The position numbers were made by a program, and so were the translations under genes. Positions 29,989 through 38,519 of a stretch of DNA of 64,000 nt are shown here, piece after piece. The stretch is from Streptomyces sp. Root431 (lineage in GTDB: Bacteria; Actinomycetota; Actinomycetes; Streptomycetales; Streptomycetaceae), in NCBI RefSeq assembly GCF_001426585.1, contig NZ_LMEI01000007.1, forward strand, positions 436,227 to 500,226, given 5' to 3'. Position 1 is the first letter of the stretch. Each line of letters opens with the position of its first letter. Below the pieces are notes generated by a model that was not told the DNA's origin, searched no databases, and was given only the letters and a program-made list of their open reading frames with translations.

Positions 29989-31836
29989 CTAGCTCAGACC
30001 GGTGTTGATGGCGCCGACGAGCTCGCCGTTGCCGGTGTCACCGCTGAACTCCCAGAAGAACGCTCCGCCGAGGCCCTGGTTCTTGGCCCAGCTCATCTTC
30101 GAGTTCACGGTGGCCGGGGTGTCGTAGCTCCACCAGTTGGTGCCGCAGTGGGCGTACGCCGTTCCCGCGACGGTGCCGTTGGCCGGGCAGGAGTTCTTGA
30201 GGACCTTGTAGTCCTCGATGCCCTGCTCGTACGTGCCCGCCGCCGGGCCCGTCGCCGTGCCGCCGGGGGCGGACTGGGTGACGCCGGTCCAGCCGCGGCC
30301 GTAGAAGCCGATGCCGAGCAGCAGCTTGTTGGCCGGGACGCCCTTCGCCTTGAACTTGGCAATCGCCTCGGCGGAGTTGAAGCCCGCCTGCGGGATGCCG
30401 GCGTAGGAGGTGAGCGGGGAGTGCGGGGCCGTCGGGCCCTGCGCCGCCCAGGCGCCGAAGAAGTCGTACGTCATGACGTTGAACCAGTTCATGTACTGCG
30501 CTGCGCCCGCGTAGTCGGCGGCGTCGATCTTGCCGCCGGCGGAGGCGTCGGCCGTGACGGCCGCGGTGACGAGGTTGTTCGCGCCGAACTTGGCGCGCAT
30601 GGCCTGCATCATGTTCTTGAAGGAGGCCGCGCCGCTGGTGTCGCAGGACAGACCGCAGGCGTTCGGGTACTCCCAGTCCAGGTCGATGCCGTCGAAGACG
30701 TCGGCCCAGCGCGGGTCCTCGACCAGGTCGTAGCACGACTGGGCGAAGGCGGTCGGGTTCTGCACGGCCTGGCCGAAGCCGCCGGACCAGGTCCAGCCGC
30801 CGAAGGACCACAGGATCTTGATGTTCGGGTACGCCTTCTTCAGCTTGCGCAGCTGGTTGAAGTTGCCGCGCAGCGGCTGGTCCCAGGTGTCGGCGACGCC
30901 GTCGACGGACTGGTCGGCGGTGTAGGCCTTGTCGTAGTCGGCGTAGGCGTCACCGATGGTGCACTTGCCGCCCGTGACGTTGCCGAAGGCGTAGTTGATG
31001 TGGGTGATCTTGGACGCGGAGCCCGAGGTCACGATGTTCTTCACGTGGTAGTTGCGGCCGTAGACGCCCCAGTTGGTGAAGTAGCCCATCTTCACGGCGT
31101 TGGGGAGGGGGTTGCCCCCGCCGCCGCCGGTGGTGTGGACGGCGACCGGGCCGGCGGCGGGGCCGGTCTGGTCGATGGTGTCGCGGGCGACGACGGTGTA
31201 GCTGTAGTCGGTGCCGGCGGTCAGGCCCTGGTCGGTGTGGGTGAGGCCGGTGACCGTGGCGACCTTCGTGCCGTCGCGCAGGACGTCGTAGTTCTTGATG
31301 CCCTTGTCGTCGGTCGCGGCGGTCCAGGTCAGCTTCGCCGAGGTGTCGGTGATGTTGGAGGCGACCGGGGTGCCGGGGGCCGAGGGCGGGTTGTCGCCCG
31401 GCTGGGAGGTGCCGTCGCAGGCGGCGCCGTTGATCTTACAACCGGTGGGCGCACCGGGGCCGGAGCCGTTGTAGCCGAAGGAGACGGAGGCGCCGGGCGC
31501 GAGGGTCCCGTTCCAGCCGACGTTCTTGGCGGTCCAGTGGGTGCCGGAGCTGGTGACGGTGGCGTCCCAGGCGGAGGTGACCGCGGTGCCGGCGGGGTAG
31601 TCCCACTCGACGGTCCAGGAGCTGATGGTGGTGGTGCCGGTGTTCTTGATGGTCCAGTTGGCGCCGAAGCCGGTACCCCAGTCGGACGACTTGGTGTAGG
31701 TCGCCGTGGCCGAGGTGGCCGCTTCGGCGGGGGTCGCGAGGCCGACCATGGCGGCCAGCGGCAGGATCAGGGCGGTCAGACCGGCGGCGGCCCGGTGTCT
31801 GAACCCTGTTCTGCGCGTCGGTGCTTGAGTGCTCAA
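29989..31836 (-). CDS. chiC: Secreted family 18 chitinase (CBM2-FnIII-GH18)
   Basis: 615 residues. A signal peptide ends near residue 40 (ATPAEA before ATSATATY). A family 2 carbohydrate-binding module follows (about 41-145), then a fibronectin III domain (about 150-240), a glycine linker and the GH18 catalytic domain (about 247-615). The catalytic motif DGIDLDWEYP puts the proton donor at Glu389. The enzyme hydrolyses chitin outside the cell. Start TTG 31836 follows AGGAG on the minus strand. The promoter is flanked by DasR-type repeats. The domain order and locus match S. coelicolor ChiC as I remember it. Confidence 0.93.
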   Translation of the reverse strand: MSTQAPTRRTGFRHRAAAGLTALILPLAAMVGLATPAEAATSATATYTKSSDWGTGFGANWTIKNTGTTTISSWTVEWDYPAGTAVTSAWDATVTSSGTHWTAKNVGWNGTLAPGASVSFGYNGSGPGAPTGCKINGAACDGTSQPGDNPPSAPGTPVASNITDTSAKLTWTAATDDKGIKNYDVLRDGTKVATVTGLTHTDQGLTAGTDYSYTVVARDTIDQTGPAAGPVAVHTTGGGGGNPLPNAVKMGYFTNWGVYGRNYHVKNIVTSGSASKITHINYAFGNVTGGKCTIGDAYADYDKAYTADQSVDGVADTWDQPLRGNFNQLRKLKKAYPNIKILWSFGGWTWSGGFGQAVQNPTAFAQSCYDLVEDPRWADVFDGIDLDWEYPNACGLSCDTSGAASFKNMMQAMRAKFGANNLVTAAVTADASAGGKIDAADYAGAAQYMNWFNVMTYDFFGAWAAQGPTAPHSPLTSYAGIPQAGFNSAEAIAKFKAKGVPANKLLLGIGFYGRGWTGVTQSAPGGTATGPAAGTYEQGIEDYKVLKNSCPANGTVAGTAYAHCGTNWWSYDTPATVNSKMSWAKNQGLGGAFFWEFSGDTGNGELVGAINTGLS

Positions 31837-31900
31837 CGGTGCTCCTCAAGTTGCGGACGGACAAGGTGGGGGTGGTCCGTGAAGATGCGCGCGCCCCGCG

Positions 31901-31942
31901 AGCGTAGGAAGGTCTGGACCAATCGTCAAGAGGTCCAGACCA
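31901..31942 (-). promoter_or_regulatory. chiC promoter with two DasR-like repeats
   Basis: On the minus strand TTGACG (31929-31924), 17 bases, then TACGCT (31906-31901) form a clean vegetative promoter. Two 12-base repeats flank the -35: TGGTCTGGACCT (31942-31931) and TGGTCCAGACCT (31921-31910). They match the direct repeats known upstream of Streptomyces chitinase genes, which are bound by DasR and relieved by glucosamine-6-phosphate. Confidence 0.88.
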
Positions 31943-31959
31943 ACGTTGCCGTTCTTCGG

Positions 31960-32613
31960 TCAGACCCCCAACTCCTGTGCTAGCACGGCCGCTTGGACCC
32001 TGCTGCGCAGCTCCAGCTTCCCCAGCACCTTGCTGACGTGCGTCTTCACCGTCGCCTCCGCCATGTCGAGGCGTACCGCGATCTCCGCGTTCGACAGACC
32101 GCCGCCCAGCGCCGACAGCACCTCCCGCTCCCGGGGCGTCAGGGCGTCGAGCACCGCCGGGTCCGTCCCGGACGTCATACGCGCCGGGCGGCCCGTCGCG
32201 GCGAACTCGGCGATCAGCCGCCGGGTCACCGCCGGAGCGATGAGGCCCTCGCCGCGCGCCACCGTCCGCACCGCCTCGATCAGCTCCCGCGCCTCCGCGT
32301 TCTTCAGCAGGAAGCCCGAGGCGCCCGCCCGCAGCGCCCCGAACACATACGCGTCCAGGTCGAAGGTGGTCAGGACGAGGACGTCCGCGAGCCCCTCCGA
32401 CACGACGATCCCGGTCGCCGTCACCCCGTCCATCCGCGGCATCTGCACGTCCATCAGGACCAGGTCGGGGCGCAGTTCGCGGGCCAGCTCCACCGCCCGC
32501 TCCCCGTCCGCCGCCTCCCCGACCACCTCGATGTCCGGGGCGCTGCCCAGGATCAGGACGAGTCCCGCCCGTACCGCGCTCTGGTCCTCGGCGACCAGCA
32601 CCCGCACCGTCAT
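31960..32613 (-). CDS. NarL/FixJ-family response regulator
   Basis: 217 residues. The receiver domain has VLVAEDQSAVR, phospho-acceptor Asp in LVLMDVQMPRMDG, and the Lys switch in FLLKNAEA. The LuxR-type helix-turn-helix is at about 150-210 (LTPREREVLSALGGGLSNAEIAVRL, VKTHVSKVLGKL). It pairs with the histidine kinase just upstream. A 22-base direct repeat covers its start codon and the kinase stop, leaving a ten-codon minicistron between them. The operon reads toward chiC, but the intervening chiC promoter region points away, so no functional link is implied. Confidence 0.93.
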   Translation of the reverse strand: MTVRVLVAEDQSAVRAGLVLILGSAPDIEVVGEAADGERAVELARELRPDLVLMDVQMPRMDGVTATGIVVSEGLADVLVLTTFDLDAYVFGALRAGASGFLLKNAEARELIEAVRTVARGEGLIAPAVTRRLIAEFAATGRPARMTSGTDPAVLDALTPREREVLSALGGGLSNAEIAVRLDMAEATVKTHVSKVLGKLELRSRVQAAVLAQELGV

Positions 32614-32651
32614 GTCCGCTCCCCGCCCGCCCGCACCGTCATGTCCGCTCC
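32601..32651. repeat. 22-base tandem direct repeat at the kinase-regulator junction
   Basis: Two exact copies at 32601-32622 and 32630-32651 (offset 29) each contain CAT, the start of the regulator on the minus strand. The duplication separates an ancestral ATGA stop/start overlap. Confidence 0.9.
32610..32642 (-). CDS. Ten-codon minicistron between kinase and regulator
   Basis: ATG at 32642 overlaps the kinase stop in ATGA. The frame encodes MTVRAGGERT and its TGA overlaps the regulator ATG at 32613, again in ATGA. It duplicates the regulator N-terminus and the kinase C-terminus and would relay ribosomes from one gene to the next. Translation is inferred from layout only. Confidence 0.5.
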   Translation of the reverse strand: MTVRAGGERT

Positions 32652-33838
32652 TCGTCGTTCGCGCCCACGGGCAGTTCCGCCCGGACCCGCCATCTCTTCC
32701 GTCCCTCGCCGTCCGTGACCGGACCGGCCTCGAAGACGCCGTCGAGCAGGGCCACCCGCTCCCGCATGCCCACCAGACCGGCCCCGGAACCGGGCGCGGT
32801 CGGACCGGGGCGCTCCCCGTACGGACTCGTCACCCGTACCCACAGTGCGCCCGGGTCCTGGCCCAGGGTCACCCGCACCTCACCCGGCGCCGCGTGCTTG
32901 AGCGCGTTCGTCAGGGACTCCTGCACGATCCGGTACGCCGCCAGCTCCACCGGCGCCGGGAGGCCCGCCGGATTCTCCCTCGTGTCGTCCAGGACGAGGA
33001 CGAGGCCGCTCGGCTCCGCGTTGACCGCGGACTGGCTCACCAGCGCGTCCAGGCCGGCGAGCGTGGGAGCGGCGGCCGGCTCCGCGTCCCCGCTGCTGTC
33101 CCGGAGCAGTCCGATCAGCCGCCGCATCTCGGCGAGACCCGCCACGCTGTTCTCCCGGATCACGGTCAGCGCCTGCTGCGTGGTGGCCGGCTCGTCGAGC
33201 GAGAGCGCGGCCGTGGAGTGGATCGCGATCGCCGAGAGGTGGTTCGCGACCATGTCGTGCAGCTCGCGCGCCATCCGGGACCGCTCGGCCACCACGGCCT
33301 GCGTTCGGTCCATCTCGGCGAGGAGCGCGGTCTGTTCGGCCCGCAGCCGGGCGGCGTCCGCCGCCTCCCGGTGGTTGCGGACGATCGCGCCCGTCACCGC
33401 GGGCAGGAAGGAGATCATGCCCGTGAGCACGCCCACGAGGAGCGCGACGGCGTTCTGCCACCAGACGAGGAACCCCACCGTGGTCGCGACGGTGATCAGC
33501 CCCGTGGTGTACGGGATGCGCCGGGCCTGGGCGGGCGTGCCGTACACCACGGCCGCGTAGACCACGTCCGTGAACATCAGGACCGTGGCGAGGTTGCCGT
33601 TGGTGAACTGGTCGCCGACGATCGCCAGGGTGCCGACGATCAGGGCGGCCTGGGGAGCGGTACGGCGTACGGCCTCCGTTCCGGCCATCACCGTCAGCGG
33701 GATCAGCGTCGCCCAGCGCTGCCCGAAGACGTGGTCCCCGGTCACGTACAGCCCGAACGACCACAGGATCAGACCGCCGAACAGTCCGGTGGCGGCGATG
33801 AACAGGTCGATGCGGTGCGGGCGGGGGAGCGTCGTCAT
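32639..33838 (-). CDS. NarL-partner sensor histidine kinase (HisKA_3 type)
   Basis: 399 residues. Five to six membrane helices lie in the first 160 residues with no large external sensor, so it probably senses a membrane or intramembrane signal. The phospho-acceptor histidine is in RSRMARELHDMVANHLSAI and the ATPase N-box is in AAYRIVQESLTNALKHA, with G-boxes GSGAGLVGMRERV. ATG 33838 begins MTTLPRPHRIDLF; GTG 33856 is an alternative, and a 15-base repeat around these two positions duplicates the TLPRP codons. Its stop is followed by the minicistron and the response regulator. Confidence 0.9.
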   Translation of the reverse strand: MTTLPRPHRIDLFIAATGLFGGLILWSFGLYVTGDHVFGQRWATLIPLTVMAGTEAVRRTAPQAALIVGTLAIVGDQFTNGNLATVLMFTDVVYAAVVYGTPAQARRIPYTTGLITVATTVGFLVWWQNAVALLVGVLTGMISFLPAVTGAIVRNHREAADAARLRAEQTALLAEMDRTQAVVAERSRMARELHDMVANHLSAIAIHSTAALSLDEPATTQQALTVIRENSVAGLAEMRRLIGLLRDSSGDAEPAAAPTLAGLDALVSQSAVNAEPSGLVLVLDDTRENPAGLPAPVELAAYRIVQESLTNALKHAAPGEVRVTLGQDPGALWVRVTSPYGERPGPTAPGSGAGLVGMRERVALLDGVFEAGPVTDGEGRKRWRVRAELPVGANDEERT

Positions 33839-34007
33839 CGGGCGGGGGAGCGTCACGTACCCATCCAACACGCCCCCACGTGCGCGGACCTCCCCGTCCG
33901 GGCCGATCCGTCCCTCCGTCGAAGGATGTAGACGGACTTCGTCACCGGCGACGACGATCCGCGCCGGATCCCACGGGACGCTGAGGGGGAACCGAAAGGG
34001 GAAGACC

Positions 34008-34643
34008 GTGATCGTCACGCTGATCGTGATCTGCGAGGTGGGCTTCTGGGTCCTGCTGGCCGCCGGCCTCGCCACCCGCTACCTCCTGAAGATGCCCCGG
34101 GCGGGCATGGCGCTGCTGCTGTGCGAGCCGCTCCTCGAGGTCCTGCTCCTCGTCGTCTCCGTGATGGATCTCAAGAACGGGGCCGAACCGAGCTGGCGGC
34201 ACGGGCTCGCCGCCGTGTACATCGGCTACACCGTCGGCCACGGCCACCGGACCGTGAAGTGGCTCGACGGCCACGCCGCCCACCGCCTCGGCGGCGGTCC
34301 GCCGCCGCCGAAGCCGCCGCAGTACGGCATGGCGCGCGCCCGCCACGAGGGCAGCATCTGGCTCGGCTCGGTGGTCGCCGCGTCCGTCGCCTCCGTGCTG
34401 CTGCTCCTGGCGATCTGGTACGTCGGCGGCGACGGGAACACCGACGGGCTGCGGAGCTGGATCTTCGGCGCATGGCGGGCGGTGGGCATCCACGGCCTGA
34501 TCGCGCTCAGCTACGCGATCTGGCCGAAGAAGGCCCCGGAAGGGATCTCGGAAGACGGCTCAGCGGTCTCCGCCCGGGACCCAGAGCACGTCCCCGACCT
34601 CCTTGTTCGCGGTCCGCGCAAGGATGAAGAGCAGATCCGATAG
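34008..34643 (+). CDS. Hypothetical integral membrane protein
   Basis: 211 residues with about five membrane helices (VTLIVICEVGFWVLLAAGLA, AGMALLLCEPLLEVLLLVVS, AAVYIGYTVGH, LGSVVAASVASVLLLLAIWYV, IHGLIALSYAIW) and a hydrophilic C-terminal tail. No family function is known to me. GTG 34008 follows AAAGGGGAAG. It is divergent from the kinase gene. Its last 84 bases overlap the 3' end of the cobalamin adenosyltransferase gene on the other strand. Confidence 0.75.
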   Translation: MIVTLIVICEVGFWVLLAAGLATRYLLKMPRAGMALLLCEPLLEVLLLVVSVMDLKNGAEPSWRHGLAAVYIGYTVGHGHRTVKWLDGHAAHRLGGGPPPPKPPQYGMARARHEGSIWLGSVVAASVASVLLLLAIWYVGGDGNTDGLRSWIFGAWRAVGIHGLIALSYAIWPKKAPEGISEDGSAVSARDPEHVPDLLVRGPRKDEEQIR

Positions 34644-35132
34644 CCGGTTGAGGTACGTGGCGGTCAGCGCGTTCATCGAATCGCCGTGCACCTCCAGGGC
34701 CGCCCACGTGGAGCGCTCCGCCCTCCGGACCACCGTGCACGCCTGGTGCAGCAGAGCCGCACCGGGCGTGCCGCCGGGCAGGATGAAGGAGCGCAGCTTC
34801 TCCAGCTCCTCCAGGAAGCGGTCGCAGTCGGCCTCCAGCTTGTCGACGTAGCTCTGCTCGACGCGCAGCGGCGGGTACTCGGGGTTCTCCACCACGGGCG
34901 TGCAGAGGTCCGCCCCCACGTCGAACAGGTCGTTCTGGATCCGGACGAGGACCTTCACGACCTCCTCGTCGAGCTGCCCGAGGGCGACGGCCGTGCCGAT
35001 GACGGCGTTGGCCTCGTTGGCGTCGGCGTAGGCCGAGATCCGCAGATCCGTCTTGGCGGTCCGGCTCATGTCACCGAGGGCGGTGGTGCCCTTGTCTCCG
35101 GTACGGGTGTAGATGCGCGTCAGATTGACCAT
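34560..35132 (-). CDS. ATP:cob(I)alamin adenosyltransferase, PduO type
   Basis: 190 residues. It makes adenosylcobalamin from cob(I)alamin and ATP, the cofactor of methylmalonyl- and ethylmalonyl-CoA mutases. Signatures: RIYTRTGDKGTTAL (ATP site), ISAYADANEANAVIG, and RRAERSTWAALE with NRLSDLLFILAR. The start MVNLTRIYTR is usual. No cobalamin riboswitch was seen upstream. Related acyl-CoA genes at 54641-57422 use its product. It overlaps convergently with the membrane protein gene. Confidence 0.95.
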   Translation of the reverse strand: MVNLTRIYTRTGDKGTTALGDMSRTAKTDLRISAYADANEANAVIGTAVALGQLDEEVVKVLVRIQNDLFDVGADLCTPVVENPEYPPLRVEQSYVDKLEADCDRFLEELEKLRSFILPGGTPGAALLHQACTVVRRAERSTWAALEVHGDSMNALTATYLNRLSDLLFILARTANKEVGDVLWVPGGDR

Positions 35133-35145
35133 GGGTCCAGCCTAG

Positions 35146-35895
35146 TTACGCACCGGCGCTCCGGAACGTCCGTGTGCCGACCGTCACGGCGAGCGCCGCC
35201 AGGGCGAGGGCGACGAGGACCCCGTACAGCACGGCCGGTGTCGTGTAGTGGCCGATGTACACCTCCCGGACCGCGTCCACCAGATAGCGGAACGGCATGA
35301 GGTGAGAGACCGTGTCCAGCCAGCCGGGGGCGAGGGCCATCGGCAGCATGAGGCCGGAGAGCAGCATCGACGGCATCGCGAGCGTGTTGATCGCGGGGCC
35401 GAACTCCTGCGGGCTCGGCAGCTTCAGGGCCAGCGCGTACGAGAGCGAGGCGAGCGCGGCGGAGAGCAGGGCGACGAAGCCGAAGCCGATCAGGATCCCG
35501 GCGAGCGGCGCCCTGAGGCCCATCGGAACGGCCACCAGGACGAGCAGCACCGCCTGGAAGACGAAGAGCGCGGCGTCCCGCAGGACCCGGCCGAGCAGCA
35601 GCGCGAGCCGGCTCACGGGCGTCACCCGCATCCGGTCGAACACACCCCAGTTCTTCTCCAGGATGATCGAGAATCCGGCGAACGAGGCCCCGAACAGCCC
35701 GAGTTGGAGCAGCAGACCGGGGACGAGGATCTGCCAGGAGTCGCCCTCGCGGCCCAGCGGGAGATCGGTCAGCAGGGGGCCGAAGAAGAACAGGTAGAGC
35801 AGCGGCATCAGGGCGCCGAAGAAGATCTGGAACGGGGAGCGCAGGGTCTGGCGGGCGTAGCGCCCGAAGAGCAGCGCGGTGTCGTGGAGAAGCAT
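35146..35895 (-). CDS. ABC-2 type transporter permease (DrrB-like)
   Basis: 249 residues with six membrane helices. The N-terminal RYARQTLRSPFQIFFGALMPLLYLFFF and the C-terminal HLMPFRYLVDAVREVYIGHY motif are typical of DrrB-type drug or lipid exporters. ATG 35895 lies eight bases after the ATPase stop, with AGGA before it. A longer frame upstream overlaps the ATPase and is rejected. Confidence 0.92.
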   Translation of the reverse strand: MLLHDTALLFGRYARQTLRSPFQIFFGALMPLLYLFFFGPLLTDLPLGREGDSWQILVPGLLLQLGLFGASFAGFSIILEKNWGVFDRMRVTPVSRLALLLGRVLRDAALFVFQAVLLVLVAVPMGLRAPLAGILIGFGFVALLSAALASLSYALALKLPSPQEFGPAINTLAMPSMLLSGLMLPMALAPGWLDTVSHLMPFRYLVDAVREVYIGHYTTPAVLYGVLVALALAALAVTVGTRTFRSAGA

Positions 35896-35903
35896 CAGGG
35901 GTC

Positions 35904-36677
35904 CTAGACGGCTACGGGAGTGGTGTCGACGGGGGCCGGGGCGCGCCCGGTGATGGCGAGGAAGGCGTCCTGGAGGGTGGCCGCGCCGTGCTCGGCCTTG
36001 AGGGCGGCGGGGCTGCCCTCGGCGACGACCGTGCCCTTGTCCACGATCACGAGCCGGTCGGCGAGCGCGTCGGCCTCGTCCAGGTAGTGCGTGGTGAGGA
36101 CGACGGTCGTGCCGTGCTCGTCGCGCAGCCGCCGCACCAGGGCCCACAGGTCGGCGCGGCTGCCGGGGTCGAGGCCGGTCGTCGGCTCGTCGAGGAAGAG
36201 GATCTCCGGCCGGTGGGTGAGCCCCATAGCGAGGTCGAGGCGGCGGCGCTGGCCGCCGGAGAGCGCCGGGGTCGGCCGGTCGAGCAGTTCCGTGAGGTGC
36301 AGGTCCGCCGCGAGTTCCTCGGCGCGGGCGGTCGCGCGGGTGCGGTCGAGGCCGTAGAGCCTGCCCTGGAGGACGAGCTCGGAGCGGACCGTCTCCTGGG
36401 GGTCCAGGCCGCCGGACTGGGCGACGTACCCGATGCGGCGGCGGACGGCCGCGGGGTCCTTGAGGAGGTCGTGGCCGGCGACGGTGGCGGCGCCGGCGGT
36501 GGGCGGGAGCAGGGTCGTGAGCATGCGGAGGGTGGTCGTCTTGCCGGCGCCGTTGGGGCCGAGGAGTCCGAGGATCTCGCCTGGCCGGACGGTCAGGTCG
36601 ATTCCGCGGACGGCCTCCACGGGGCCGTTCCTGCCGGGGAAGGTCCGGGCGAGCCCGGCCGTGCTGATGATGGGCAT
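35904..36677 (-). CDS. ABC transporter ATP-binding protein (DrrA-like)
   Basis: 257 residues. Walker A GPNGAGKTTT, Q-loop in AQSGGLDP, signature LSGGQRRRLDLAMGL, Walker B EILFLDEPTTGLDP and the H-loop VVLTTHYLDEA are all intact. It drives the adjacent permease. ATG 36677 (MPIISTAGLART) was chosen. It is divergent from a TetR regulator, and the shared 88-base region holds a large inverted repeat. Confidence 0.93.
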   Translation of the reverse strand: MPIISTAGLARTFPGRNGPVEAVRGIDLTVRPGEILGLLGPNGAGKTTTLRMLTTLLPPTAGAATVAGHDLLKDPAAVRRRIGYVAQSGGLDPQETVRSELVLQGRLYGLDRTRATARAEELAADLHLTELLDRPTPALSGGQRRRLDLAMGLTHRPEILFLDEPTTGLDPGSRADLWALVRRLRDEHGTTVVLTTHYLDEADALADRLVIVDKGTVVAEGSPAALKAEHGAATLQDAFLAITGRAPAPVDTTPVAV

Positions 36678-36699
36678 GGCGACTACAAAAACAGAGTCA

Positions 36700-36759
36700 C
36701 TGAAATTTTGCAATGCCACCAAGTTTTCATGGGGCTCAAAATTTCAGGGAGTCTAGGAT
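36700..36759. promoter_or_regulatory. Divergent operator/promoter of TetR gene and ABC exporter
   Basis: An 11-base inverted repeat CTGAAATTTTG (36700-36710) and CAAAATTTCAG (36737-36747) spans the A/T-rich intergenic core. TAGGAT at 36754-36759 is a -10 six bases before the TetR ATG (leaderless). The repeat is a likely TetR operator controlling both directions. Confidence 0.7.
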
Positions 36760-36765
36760 GTGGGC

Positions 36766-37404
36766 ATGGCCGAGGGACTCAGGGAACGCAAGAAGCGCGA
36801 GACGAAGCAGCGGATCTCGGACATCGCTACCGGGCTCTTCCTGGAGCGCGGCTTCGTGGCCGTGACCGTCGCCGACGTCGCCGAGGCGGCGGACGTCTCC
36901 GTCAACACCGTCTACAACTACTTCCCGGCCAAAGAGGACCTCTTCCTCGACCGGATGGACGGCGTCACCCAGCGCCTCGCCCGGATGATCCGCGGCCGCG
37001 ACCGGGGGGAGTCCGCGGCCGCCGCCGTCCTGCGCGAACTGCGCCAGGACATCGGCGCCGTCTCGCCCGCGTACGGACTCATGGACGGCTTCGACGCCTT
37101 CATGAACGTCATCGAGCACGCCCCCACCCTCAAGGCCCGGCTCTTCCACCTCCAGCAGCAGGTCCACGACGCCGTCGTCACCACCCTGTGCGAGGAGACC
37201 GGGGCCGCCGCCGACGACCCGCTGCCGCTGCTCGTCGGCGGCCAGCTCGCCTGGATCGAGAGCACCGCCGTCGGCTACATCACCCGGGAGATGACCGCGG
37301 GACGCAAGGCGACGACCGTCTCCCGCGAGACCCTCGTCCTCCTCGACGAGATCGAGGAGCTGCTGAGCGAGAGGGTCCTGACGTACGCCGTGCGCGAGGG
37401 CTGA
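36766..37404 (+). CDS. TetR-family repressor
   Basis: 212 residues. The N-terminal helix-turn-helix is ERKKRETKQRISDIATGLFLERGF with VTVADVAEAADVSVNTVYNYFPAKEDLF. The C-terminal ligand domain is not recognisable in detail. It probably represses the divergent exporter and itself through the inverted repeat at 36700-36747. ATG 36766 is preferred over GTG 36760 because TAGGAT then lies exactly six bases upstream. Confidence 0.92.
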   Translation: MAEGLRERKKRETKQRISDIATGLFLERGFVAVTVADVAEAADVSVNTVYNYFPAKEDLFLDRMDGVTQRLARMIRGRDRGESAAAAVLRELRQDIGAVSPAYGLMDGFDAFMNVIEHAPTLKARLFHLQQQVHDAVVTTLCEETGAAADDPLPLLVGGQLAWIESTAVGYITREMTAGRKATTVSRETLVLLDEIEELLSERVLTYAVREG

Positions 37405-37543
37405 GCGAGCGCGGGAGGTGTCGTGAGTGTGACGTCCGTCAAAGAGGGCGTGACGCGCATTACTTAGCGGTCACATGGCGCCCCGCGACCGCTAATCTCC
37501 GCCGGAGAGCCAGAAGTGAACAGGCGTTGAGGGGTGGAACATC

Positions 37544-38392
37544 GTGGCCAGGAAGCTCGCCGTCATCGGGGCCGGACTCATGGGATCCGGCATCGCGCAG
37601 GTCTCGGCACAGGCGGGCTGGGACGTCGTCCTGCGTGACGTCACCGACGCCGCCCTGACCCGCGGTACCGACGGCATCAAGGCGTCGTACGACCGGTTCG
37701 TCGCGAAGGGCAAGCTGAGCGCCGCCGACGCGGAGGCCGCCCTCGGCCGGATCACCGCCACCACCGAGCTCGAAGCCGTCGCCGACGCCGACATCGTCGT
37801 CGAGGCCGTCTTCGAGAACCTCGACGTCAAGCACGAGATCTTCCGCTCGCTCGACAAGATCGCCAAGGACGGCGCCGTCCTCGCCTCCAACACCTCCGCG
37901 ATCCCGATCACCAAGATCGCCGCGGTCACCGAGCGCCCCGAGGCCGTCGTCGGCGTCCACTTCTTCTCGCCGGTCCCGATGATGCAGCTCGTCGAGCTGG
38001 TCCGCGGCTACAAGACGAGCGACGCCACCCTGGCCGCCGCCCGCGAGTTCGCCGAGTCCGTCGGCAAGACCTGCATCGTCGTCAACCGCGACGTCGCCGG
38101 CTTCGTCACCACCCGCCTCATCTCGGCCCTCGTCGTCGAGGCCGCCAAGCTCTACGAGTCGGGCGTCGCCACCGCCGAGGACATCGACATCGCCTGCAAG
38201 CTCGGCTTCGGCCACGCCATGGGCCCGCTCGCCACCGCCGACCTCACCGGCATCGACATCCTGGTGAACGCCGCCAACAACATCTACACCGAGTCCCAGG
38301 ACGAGAAGTTCGCGCCGCCGGAGCTGATGCGCCGGATGGTGGACGCGGGTGACATCGGGCGCAAGAGCGGGCAGGGCTTCTACAAGCACTGA
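37544..38392 (+). CDS. 3-hydroxybutyryl-CoA dehydrogenase
   Basis: 282 residues. It oxidises 3-hydroxyacyl-CoA, or reduces acetoacetyl-CoA, with NAD(P). Rossmann motif IGAGLMGSGIAQVSA, catalytic dyad region VVGVHFFSPVPMMQLVELVRG, and NRDVAGFVTTRLISAL are conserved. TAATCT (37493-37498) looks like a -10 about 45 bases before GTG 37544, with GAGGGG as ribosome site. With the thiolase at 55232 it could form the butyryl/ethylmalonyl-CoA entry. Confidence 0.95.
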   Translation: MARKLAVIGAGLMGSGIAQVSAQAGWDVVLRDVTDAALTRGTDGIKASYDRFVAKGKLSAADAEAALGRITATTELEAVADADIVVEAVFENLDVKHEIFRSLDKIAKDGAVLASNTSAIPITKIAAVTERPEAVVGVHFFSPVPMMQLVELVRGYKTSDATLAAAREFAESVGKTCIVVNRDVAGFVTTRLISALVVEAAKLYESGVATAEDIDIACKLGFGHAMGPLATADLTGIDILVNAANNIYTESQDEKFAPPELMRRMVDAGDIGRKSGQGFYKH

Positions 38393-38519
38393 TTCCGGCC
38401 CGCCACCCCGCCCTCACCCCGTGGGGTGAATTTCGGTATCGGTTCGCTGACAAGGCGCAACGTATCTGCCGGTGCGGCAGTCAGTCGTTGCGAAGACGGA
38501 GCACTCTCGGGGAGCGCAT

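Noticed and set aside
29986..31983. Plus-strand 665-codon frame antisense to chiC
   Set aside because: The minus strand carries an intact signal peptide, CBM2, FnIII and GH18 domain; the plus frame has none.
35133..35160. Cobalamin riboswitch upstream of the adenosyltransferase
   Set aside because: The space upstream is too short and lacks B12-box-like conserved sequence.
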